DNA of 64,000 bases from Poa pratensis (Eukaryota; Streptophyta; Magnoliopsida; Poales; Poaceae), in the NCBI GenBank assembly GCA_947311845.1, contig CAMZMU010000059.1:57026617-57090616 (forward strand). Reading direction: 5' to 3'. Positions 44,788-54,911 of the stretch are shown here, in pieces. Numbering within the stretch: position 1 is the stretch's first letter; every line of letters starts with the position of its first letter. The notes under the pieces were generated by a model. That model searched no databases. It saw only the letters and a list, made by a program, of their open reading frames with translations, and was not told where the DNA came from. The position numbers and the translations under genes are program-made.

Positions 44788-47700
44788 TGAGGTCTAGTCC
44801 CATGCAAAGAAAGTGATCTTAGCAGCGGGGGAGGGCATGGAGAAGCAACAGGCTGAGAATGAGAAAAATTGGAGGAGAAGGCGGACGGACGGGAGAGAAA
44901 TGACCAATGACCTGGGATGAAGATTTTAAAAAATGAGCTCGTAGCTGCCATCTTTTCCTCTTTCCAGCCCACTCTTTATCACCACATCTTCGACGCTCAG
45001 CTCTATGGCCAGATTGAAAATGGTCTGCAAGAACCGCTTCTCACCACATGACTTAGTATCCCCAGATCTGTGCCTCTTTTCATCAAGACTGCAAGAAAAA
45101 CAGGATGCAAAAGTTTGAAGTAATCATAACCTGCAGCGGAAGTGCACCAAAACGTAGCTGACCCAATATGCAAATCAACGATAGAAATTAAGAAATTGAA
45201 AGAGAGGAGAAGAAATGGAAATAAGCTCAACAATATGTGGTTACAATGAAAATAGCAAGAGATCATTCAGTTTAGCATTTATTGGCAAACAAAATGTAAT
45301 AGAGAAATGCAGTCATGGAACATTCTATATATATAAAACAGTACATGAAACAACACGATGACCATATTTTTGAAGTATTAAATTCAGAAAAGATTCTAAT
45401 GGCCATCTCTTTTCAATCGCAATATAATCAGAAGAGATAGAGAGACTCATTAGAACATTGAATGAAAATAACAGTAACAAAACAAAGCATGGGCAATATT
45501 TTCTAGGCGGACAAAGAGGATACCAAGCTCAGGCAGAAGATATTTTCTAGGGCAACCAAAACCTAGACCGAAAAAGGTAGCAATGCCAAGAAATTATTTG
45601 CTCACCTGGATGGTGCAGTCATATAGTAAGCAAGACCACCAATAGAAATAGAATGACCAGAATATTCAGTTTCTTTCCATATGCCGGGAAGGATAAGCCA
45701 CTTTGGGTTTGAAGTTGCAGCCACTTTGGGTTTGAACATCATCGGTAAGGTTTTCTTCCGTTGCAGCCACTTTGGGTTTGAAGTTGCTCTTATATTCATA
45801 TCTTGACACAACAAATGATTGAGTGCTCTTCATCAGGAAACCCAACATTGTATCCATGTAAGGAGTCTGTAAGCCTGCATTAAAGAGATGAGTTATAGAA
45901 CCTGCCAATAGAAGAATGATTATAGATTTTTGAACTCCTATTGTCAATCGTTTAGAAGAAATAACATACATAACAAATGAGATAAGGAAACCTAATAAAG
46001 TCCCTAGTAAATATGTCCAAATGTGTGGTGGAACGCAATACACCCTATATTCTGGACTTTGACTTTTTCTGAAAAACAAATACACCTTATATAAAGGAAT
46101 GGAGGGAGTATAATAATATATGGAGAATAGCACACATTATAATAGCTAAATGAATGAACTTGATTCGAATATTAAACACCTGTATAAGGCTGAACGAAAT
46201 CATGATTAAAACAACTCTTTAGTAAATTTCAGGTGTATCAAGGAGTCCAAAAGTCTAGGATCTCTGTTTTGATCTTTACAGCTAGAACAAATGGAAAATA
46301 GTCTACTCCATGCATAAAATTTGCTGGCTAAGCCTAGAAATATTTTTTTAGTCTAGCATGGCTAAATTAGAATATCATCAATTTTATGTGAGTAGGTGCC
46401 ATTTTACGAAATAGAATTAGTCAGACGATATTTGCAGTTGTGGATGGACAGAGTGAATCACTACAGATATACATGTGCTAAGCTATTTACACAGGCTGAA
46501 CAATAACATTGAAATAGGGACATAAATAGGTTTAATAGGTCCATAAACATAGCAGTGCAATACATATACTAATAGAGGGGTAGAAGCATATACCATTAAC
46601 AAACAGGTCAAAGCATATCTAAAGCACAGAATCTGCAAGACATAGGAGCAATCATTTAGAATTTCACATCATAATAAAATAACATACAATGAGAGTCATA
46701 GTTGCATCAAGGTTCACAGTACACATAAATATATGGGTCCAGTGTTCGTCGATCTAAGTTGGATAGTGGAGACATGATCTCTACGACTGATCAAGGAGAT
46801 TCATATGGTACCAAAAGGGAAGGATACCCAGTTTTAGTGGCACTATTGAAGATAAATCTCTGTAATTTTTAGGCTCTTGTATTTGTACCTTAAACACAAA
46901 AGGGAACATATGTGCATTTTTAGGCTCTTGTAGGCCTACGTCGGCAAACATCATCCAAACAATAATTTTAGAGCCACATGGAAATTAACTTTCAGGCATA
47001 CTACCTGAGCCCATAACACTACACAGAACCAGAACTAATGTTTAGGAACTATGAATAGATGATGTTTTCCCAAACATACGAAATCTCAACCAATTGAGGT
47101 GTAAGACAGAAAAAAAAAGTTCTAAGAATGACATAGAACTTTAGTTATTCAGAAGGCAGCATATACAAATCAAATATACAGAAACTGTCGTAAAATAGTG
47201 AAAGGTTTGAACCATCCAACCATAATGATATAACGAACATAAATTACTGATCAATATAATTAGGTACGTGACTGTCTTCACTCCTTTTTCAACCAAAAAT
47301 CAAGCGGGAAAGTTAAATTATGTTGACTGAAAAAATAGACTAAGCAAAAACTATAATATGCACAATAGTTTTGATTCTCCACAACACACACATGAAAGAG
47401 CACGTTAAATTTTCCATAAAACCTTAAAGGCCATTAAATAACAACTTTCAGAAGGGAGAGAGGCAACAAAATAAATAATTTGATAATTCCATCAGGCAGA
47501 TGATGCAGCTGAAAATGAAAGGTAGAATGGACCATGGCATGATGTGGTGAGACGTACCTTCGATGAAATAAAAATCATGCCAGACCTGCAACATTCAAGA
47601 AATCCACAATCTGAGTTGAAAGGTGTCATTTATTTGGTTTCAAATGGGGCAGAGACCAAGGACACTGCAGCGTGTGTGCACCAGCAACAAAATTTCCATC

Positions 47701-49623
47701 CGGAGATAATCTGGCAAAAAGGGATGCGTCGTTCATGAAAATAAAAACGTAATCAACCAATTACAATATTCATAACGATGGAGATTATGAACTATATCAA
47801 TGCGAATGTCCAGCTACAATTTCTTTTACCATGAATAAATAATTCAAAGCAAGCATGAACAAATCTCGACCAACACAGGTCATGCGAATTTTGACCCATT
47901 TCAAGAAAGAAGTCGAGTATGTGATACCTGTACCTCGTGCGGCATGTCGTGTCTCGATCTTGTCAAGGTGGCCTTTTATCCCCACAAGCATGGTCACACT
48001 ACGGTCTCAGCTGCTGAAGGAAGAAGGGGATAATCAGTTCACACACACACACACACACACAAATGAAAACATAGAGAGGGAGGCGAACCTGCAGATCAAC
48101 AACGATGTCAAGGTTCAGTCCCAAAGACCCAGTCTCGTCACGGCAGTGGGTACGTGTTGCATAGGGGGCACATCTACAATCACACAGCCAGAGGAGAGAA
48201 CAATGGCATCATCGAGGTCCACATACAACAAAGTCAAGGGACTCCTGTTGTGGAAGCTGAGGGGAAAGGACGTCGGAGATGGCCTCCTTGTCTCTGTATA
48301 AAAAAAGCCAAGATTCTTCAGATTATAGTCACACATACAATCAAGTTTCAAAGTAGCAGAATACAAAGTCAAATTTAGCTAATGGCTTGGCCACATACAA
48401 ATCAAAATCTACATCTAGATCATCATCAACTAATATCTAACACGAAAGAGCTCACAAATTATTTAAGATGCCATCTTAATATGGTTTAAGAATCTAGATA
48501 TCTCTTGATTTCTGATGTTGCATGCGAATTGGAAGTGAGTGAATCAAAGCCAAGACTAAATATTGTTAATAACAACATGTATAACCTTAAATATATTGTG
48601 GAAAACTATCTAAGAAAAAAATTGCAGACATTGTGTCACGGAATTTAACATTTTCCAGAGCATTCGTGCATTTCATCTTAAAGGAGCAGTTGTGGCATCC
48701 CCATTCACAACCTCCTAGAGTGCACTCCTAGGTTGGAAAATGGGTTTGAGTTCAGAGATTTTCAGGGTTTAGAAAGGTAATGGGAGGAAACAAATTGCTT
48801 CCCTATGTCCATGAGAAGCTGGAACCAATGCGTGCAAAACCTTGCCGGTTTGCCTAGAATTTGTACATCCTGATCAAAAGAAATTTCAGAGTAAATATAT
48901 ATAATTAGCTTGGCTGGGCTGCGGCCATTGGCACCTTGAGGATTCAGAAAAAATATTGTGTTCCAATGCATTGGCACCTTCATGGTATTAATAATATTTG
49001 TTGATTATATCATGTAGGAAATGATGGACCGAATATCATAATGGAAGAATTAATCATAAAAGATCAACGCTTGGGAGCCAAATAGTATACACAGCATGAG
49101 GAACAAAGCATTTTATCCCGTCCAGCTAGGCCTAGCAATCTAAGAACTGTTTCTACCTCTACCAATACCTCGATCTACGCATGGCAACCAAGCACGGTTT
49201 GCAAAAGAAAAACATTATTTGCTCAATCTGAAGAACCTGGAGGCAACCTCTACCTCTAAGCATGGCCACTCGATTGGGAAAAAATATTTTTTGCGGTCAC
49301 CTCAAACCAGAACGGACGAACAGATCCAGCTGAAGAGCAGATCACAGCAGCAACTATACAAAAATAATGTTCACGGGCGATCAAATTTGAGAACGCCCTG
49401 TGTTTTACTTTCCTCTTTACTATAACTGCAATTCTTTTCAATTTTAGTCAACGAGTGAATAACTAAAGCACAAAATGATAATCTATTTTGTTCAGACATG
49501 GAAGTTGGTAACTTTGTTTAAATGTGCACAGGTCCCATCATGCAATGTTGAACTTCTTGTCATATGAGATTTTGATCAAATTCTATGTGTAAATTATAAC
49601 TTATATATATCCCAACTAATCTT
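44788..49623. other. AT-rich non-coding sequence with scattered exon-like pieces
   Basis: No complete gene. Notable items: three copies of GCCACTTTGGGTTTGAA at 45697, 45719 and 45763; weak exon-like pieces on the minus strand near 47560-47720 and 48110-48300, with splice-like borders but no recognised domain; a short (CA)n run near 48040-48060. Some of this may be Helitron interior, given the Helitron end at 49667. Confidence 0.4.
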
Positions 49624-49635
49624 AGTGATTTATTC

Positions 49636-49667
49636 AGTCCCGTAGCAACGCACGGGCATTATGCTAG
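49636..49667 (+). mobile_element. Helitron 3' terminus
   Basis: CCCGTAGCAACGCACGGG can fold (CCCGT/ACGGG stem), followed by CATTATGCTAG and a T at 49668. This matches the 3' terminus of common grass Helitrons and is almost the same as the complete one ending at 57169. The 5' end to the left was not identified. Confidence 0.65.
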
Positions 49668-49882
49668 TACTAATAAATACTAATGACAATGGGCACAAGT
49701 AGAAATTCATGTACTACATGACCGTAACACAATATATTTGAGTACAACTAGGAATCACATCACCCTTATTTAAGAAGGCAACAGACAACAACAGCCCAGC
49801 AGGGGTGTTGCCAAACAACTCCTCAATTACACAATGTCATACCTTACCATCACACACCAACTAAAATATAGGGGTCCACAGA

Positions 49883-50437
49883 TAGGGGTGTAAACGGATC
49901 GGATCGGATTTTGCCTCTACTATATCCTTTACCATATTTTTTTCTCGGATTCGGATCGGATAATGAACGGTTGCGGATTCGAGGGCGGATAGATATAATC
50001 ACAGATTCGGAACGAAAACGGAGCAGATTCGGGGCGGAAAGAAAATTAGTCGGATCGGTATGCGCAATGTACATCATGAACCTACATAACCAAAAATAGT
50101 CTGTACAATGACCATGCAAGTGAGTCGTTGTTCCACAAATGAACTTCACAACTCACTAGCTAAAAATTGTGCTCTATTAGTTTAGACATTTCGATGAAAA
50201 ATCGGATTATTCGGATTATAACCATCAGATAATCCTAATTAATATAATCCTAATTAATATTCGGATAATTCATATTCGGATGCTATTTTACATACCATAT
50301 CCTATACCGTATCCAGGTATTTAGTTCGGAATCGGATATCCTTATCCGGCAGATTCTTCGGAACTGGATATGGATTCTTTAAAACGGATTCGGCGACGGA
50401 TTCGGTGCGGAAATTATCCTATCCGTTTACACCCCTA
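49883..50437. mobile_element. hAT-type MITE with target duplication
   Basis: 555 bp with perfect 17-bp terminal inverted repeats TAGGGGTGTAAACGGAT / ATCCGTTTACACCCCTA and an 8-bp target duplication TCCACAGA (49875-49882, 50438-50445). The TAGGG start and 8-bp duplication indicate the hAT superfamily. The interior is rich in CGGAT and ATCCG motifs and has no transposase gene. It lies about 130 bp beyond the stop codon of the gene at 50568-51987, possibly inside its 3' transcript. Confidence 0.88.
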
Positions 50438-50567
50438 TCCACAGATAATACTCAACCTCTAGCTAGCACATCATAAACACATTCCCATAATGGAAATATA
50501 ACGAGTTGACATCCCTACTACGAGAGGGCCTGCTTCTTCATCAAACAGGATGCTGCCCACTTAAAGA

Positions 50568-51987
50568 CTAGTTCTTCACTAGGCGAGTCTTGTCTTTACT
50601 TCCCTTCTTTCTGTAAAGGGCCACACCAGTGAAAACCGTACCGGCTAATGAAATGAGCGCCACCGTCTCCAGCGCAGTGAGAGCCTTCCTTGCAAAATAC
50701 ATACGGCGCCTGCAGGTAGGTCAAACGAGACCATATCAACTCCTGACAACAGGGAAGGAACAAGGAATAAATAACTGCATATGTTTGATACCATACCACT
50801 GCGAGTCCCCCGGTCTTGGCTTGATTTGTACAGCAAGATGATGGAGTAGCAGATTGTTACCAATGGTAGAACTAGAAAACCTCCCCTCCCTCACAGATAA
50901 CGCATCATAGGCCTTCTCTTTCAACTCCTGGATCTCACGCAGAACTTCCTCACGATCAGCAGGCTGTACCTACATATGTACACACGTAAATGATGGTCAT
51001 TAATCTGATTGCTGATGAGAAGAATAGTGCCAATAGAGGTTTGGATAAGGAATGCATAACGTGAACCAATATTACATACTGTAAATGTTTGGTCACTAAC
51101 TAGGGAGCGGTCTTTGTTATGTAAGTGTTTGGTTGGGCAGTGAGCTTAGGAAAATAAATCACTGACCAGTGAGGAAAGAGGTGATTTTTCAATAGACCAA
51201 AAGAGCAGAGCAACGTATTAACCATCCCACATATTGTTGCTATTTGCTAAAGGGACGAGTAAAATTCAGAAATTTGAGATGGTCAACAGGAAATAAGGCT
51301 GCTTCCTCCAAAATGCAATGTACTTTGGTCTTTGCGTAGGTTAATCAGTCTCTTGTTTTTCCAATGGAAGAGAGAGAGACAAAATTAATGAGTGATAGAT
51401 GTTACAGTAGCTGTGAAGAATCACTAAATCCATGACGACGTGATGTATTTGCGCAAGCAAAAAAAAACTAGCCGGAAATGATGCAGAGGTAATAAAGTAT
51501 GTCAATCTTGGTTAAGATACTTCTCATCGGTGTGCACAGGAAACAAATCATTTGACTAGTGCTACGAATTGCAGCAGGCAGAAGAAAGACACAAAAGCAG
51601 CAGCCGCAAATGAAACATCATATATAATTTGTTGCAGTTTGCAAAAAGGGATCTTTAACCAGTAAATACAGCCTCTTCCTCTAAAAATATCTACTCTGAA
51701 CAGGTAATGTTGCCTTTGTTTCTAATACAAGAGAGACCAAATTAGTGTGAAGGATTGGACCCTTGATCGCGTGAGGGAATTGCACAGCAATAAAACTAGC
51801 CGAAATCATGCGGGGTAAAAGATGTCAGCTTTGGATAAGAAGATACCTTCTGGCCGCTGAGCATGCGCCTTGGCACGAGCTGGCGTCGCTCCTCCGCAAC
51901 CGCCGGTGATGTGAGCGCCGCCTTGGTTCGCTGGAGCACGGAGCCACCGAGCCTCCTCGCCGCCCCGTGTCGAAGAAGCGCCGCCAT
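50568..51987 (-). CDS. Small probable mitochondrial membrane protein, three exons
   Basis: Exons 51987-51847, 50969-50881 and 50709-50568 join in phase to 123 aa. ATG 51987 is the first ATG in frame. Residues 1-45 are rich in Arg, Ala, Leu and Ser with almost no acidic residues early, and include RRMLS, like a mitochondrial import presequence. Residues 48-76 are charged and helical. Residues about 91-109 (ETVALISLAGTVFTGVALY) form one likely membrane span, then a basic tail KKGSKDK. Exon 1 ends AAG|GTATCT; exon 2 follows GTAG. The exon 2 donor (GGGAG|GTTTTC) is weak; a better donor (TCT|GTGAGG, at 50894) would put exon 3 out of frame, so I prefer the weak one. I do not recognise the family. 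It is the only intact host gene in the window; upstream TGGGCC and telo-box motifs fit a nuclear gene for a mitochondrial protein. Confidence 0.6.
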
Positions 51988-52181
51988 CGTCGCTGCCTGC
52001 AAAAAGAAAAAAAAAAGGGGGGGGGATTAAGACACATCCGGCACGAATCACCACCGCCGGCCGCCCCCTCCTCTCACCGCCAGCGGCCGCTCAACCTCCC
52101 CTACCTACGCGATTCGGTAGGAAATGCGAGAAATTTCGGTAGATTTTGGTGCACCTTGCGGGATCTGGGACTGATTCCTCC

Positions 52182-52300
52182 TTAGGGTTAGGGTTCCTGG
52201 CTCGCCTGCCTTGCGCCTTCAGACACGAACAATGGCTGGGGTGGTTCTTGCGCTCTCTAGAAGGTGCCGGGCGGCGCTTTATATTCTTGCAAGCTGGGCC
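52182..52300 (-). promoter_or_regulatory. Putative promoter of the 123-aa gene
   Basis: Minus strand, 5' to 3': GGCCCA (the reverse of a TGGGCC 'site II' motif, 52300-52295), TATAAAG (52283-52277), and AACCCTAACCCTAA, a double telo-box (52196-52182). Site II and telo-box pairs are common in promoters of plant genes for mitochondrial and ribosomal proteins. Transcription would start near 52250. A leader intron ending TTTTTGCAG just before the start codon (near 52000) is possible. Confidence 0.5.
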
Positions 52301-52359
52301 TAGCCCGACAGTCCACACTCGGTCCAGTTCATCTTTCTTTCCAAGAAACTCCTCTCTTT

Positions 52360-53789
52360 TTTTTGACTGGCTTGATAAAATAACTCAATGAAAACTCACT
52401 TTGATCTCTAATTGATTTTAGTATTTGATAAAAACACAGTTAGCGAGCTAATTGTGTGTTGAGATGTTTCAAGAATTTCACAATATCGTGAACGGATCAA
52501 ATAACCTCTCACGGTTTGTTTCTGATTGGTTTTGATTCCTCACCGCTCTATGTATGTATGGGAGCACTACTACCGGAGCGGGTACCGCTTGAAACTACCT
52601 TTCGGGTGTGCTTTGTGAGGGCGCTACCACACAAAGACCCCAGATTTCGGTACCTCGACCGGTAGTACCGCTTGCTCGTTGTAAGCGGTACCACCGCTCC
52701 GCATGCTGAGTTGCCGATTGAGGTACCGCCCCAAAACTCTCCTAATTTGGACATATCTAGCGGTACCCGACGGTTCATAGTACCGCTTCCCAAGAGACTA
52801 GCATCTGCACGCACGTCTTTAAACACATAAATGTCATTTATATTTTAGTTTATTTTACAATATAAAATTAAATTCAAATACGTCGTATTTTGGGCTACAC
52901 TTGTATCATTTTCGTGTAGCCCAAACTACAACATATTTGGGGTTGATTTTTTTGCAGGTTTGTGGGATATATCATTGGCTACATCCGTGATTTTGTCAGT
53001 TTTTTTAAACTCGTAAATAGTGTTTTCAAAATTTAAACCACCCGGATCGCTGGTGCTCGGGAACCAAAGACACTTTCCGCTTACTTCGTGTATTCTATGT
53101 ATGTCGCCAGAAACATTTTAACTTTTTTACCCACTTGCATATGCATGTATGATATACTAGCTATGGTACAAACGTTGGATATGGCGGATGGTAACAAAAG
53201 ATGGATCGATGCGCTGGTGGTACTCTTTTCTCTATAGCCTGGCGATTTGCTTTGCTTGAGTTACTTCTATCCTTTACCGTCCTTACTTGTATCTTGTGTC
53301 TTGCTAGTGCCTTACTTGCATATTTAGAGAATTTACCTTCTGCATCAAAGCTTAATTGAAAAGGAACAAAACTTTAAAGTACCACCTATTCACACACTCC
53401 CCTCTAAGTGCCAATACGATCCTTTCAATTGGTATCAGAGCCATGTCTCTTAATTCGGACGTAACTCTATGGTCATCGGGGATGAGAACACGGGTACGGC
53501 TAGTGAGATGCTCGAGCCATGGGAATGCACAAGGGTGTATCTCAGGCCTTCTCATGTTGAACCTATTTTTGTTTGACTGATTTAATTCTACCGTAAAACT
53601 TACTAAACTGCTCTCGGTACACGCTCTGTAAAATATCCATAGCCCCATGGATTACCAGATATAAGTAATCTGATTAGCCATTTGTTGTTGAAAGTTTTGA
53701 GTACTCCACACCGAGGTTGTTGGCTCTGACAAAACACTATATTACTGATGGTTAGCATAGTGTTACCAACTGATTACCACTATGATTTG
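52360..53789. mobile_element. 1.4-kb insertion flanked by 18-bp direct repeats, containing a Copia LTR and primer site
   Basis: CAAGAAACTCCTCTCTTT occurs at 52342-52359 and exactly at 53790-53807. The insertion begins with a T run (52357-52364), as a poly(A) tail on the minus strand would. Inside, a plus-strand Copia-type LTR end (...ATACGATCCTTTCA at 53427) is followed by a Met-type primer site TGGTATCAGAGCC (53430-53442) and a little internal sequence. The LTR has repeated GGTACCGC motifs at 52575-52790. A repeat longer than 5 bp is not a Copia target duplication, so LINE-driven insertion or repair is likelier. Confidence 0.5.
53430..53442 (+). other. Copia primer binding site (tRNA-Met type)
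   Basis: TGGTATCAGAGCC, two bases after the LTR end CCTTTCA. Complementary to the 3' end of initiator tRNA-Met, the standard Copia primer. Confidence 0.8.
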
Positions 53790-54012
53790 CAAGAAACTCC
53801 TCTCTTTACCACAGCTGGAAGCAGAGGCGAGGATGCTTTTCATTTTAACGAACTGATTTTTAAGCGATGGCAAAATCCCGTAATTATCACAAAAATATAA
53901 AGATGCGTTGAGTTGTGTTGAGTTGTCAAATATTGGAACGATCTGCAGCGTTGACCGGATATTGAACGGATTAAATTTAATGTATCCCAAACATTTTACT
54001 CTTTTAATAGTA

Positions 54013-54036
54013 CTAGTTGGCATACGTGCAACGCAC
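54013..54036 (-). mobile_element. Helitron 3' terminus, minus strand
   Basis: The minus strand reads ACGTGCGTTGCACGT (hairpin), ATGCCAA, CTAG, then T. The element would extend to the right. Its 5' end was not identified; about 460 bases of AT-rich sequence follow before other elements. Confidence 0.5.
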
Positions 54037-54911
54037 GTCTCCAAATTCTAAAAATCTTAGTTCCTCTTTAAATGAGTTATTTTAATATTGTTCATATTGA
54101 TCTATCTATATTATTTTTAATTTGAATGGTAAAAATTGTGCACAATATAATTTATGGAAAGAAGATGAATGTTTCATTCATTTCTTTTCGTGACGACTAT
54201 GTTGTAGTCTATGATGCATACAATAAAAAATTGCAACAAAATGTAAATCGTGACAGGAATTTCCTAATCATCACCTGTATTGTGCAAGGAAATGCTGGCA
54301 CAGTTTGGACATGAATTTTTACTGTACATAATTGGGCTTAAATTTGGTAGCAACATATCTTGGAACCAAGTTTAAACATGCAGGATTCTTTGTAGCTTAA
54401 ACATGTATGGTTCTGCTTCCATATAGGCATAATGTTTGACACTTTTCTGAAAACATGGTTCATAGAAAGAGAAGTTCTACAAACGGGGCCTGGGAACGTT
54501 GTTTTCGCGTGGCTTTTCAGTAAGCGCGTTTGCAGAATTTATCGTTTGGTTGGGCTTATGGCTTATAAGCCACGAAAGTGATGACTCCCAAGTGCAGGAG
54601 ATCAATTGTAGTACCTTTCGAATAGAAAAGGTTGCCGAACCCACGAGGAGCTGAAGGTATTGGTTAGTAGGAATGATAAATAGACAATGAAAGATGCAAG
54701 TGTTTTTGATATTTTGGTTGTTTAATTGCAAGATAGTAGAAATGCAGCAGGTAAATGGTAACAAGTAAAAGCTCTCAAAGAGAGAGAAAGCCCAATCCTC
54801 TATGTGTAAGAGGACAAACTCAAGTGATGTGTAACTTATATGTGGAAAACGTTCCCGAGGGCGGCATGGATATTGCTAGGCATATAGATTTATTAAACAA
54901 CACGTTGAATA

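Noticed and set aside
48040..48060. (CA)n run as a functional element
   Set aside because: About ten units of a simple microsatellite with nothing else around it.
53430..53442. Fragment of a tRNA-Met gene
   Set aside because: Only the 3'-terminal complement is present, next to an LTR end. It is a Copia primer site.
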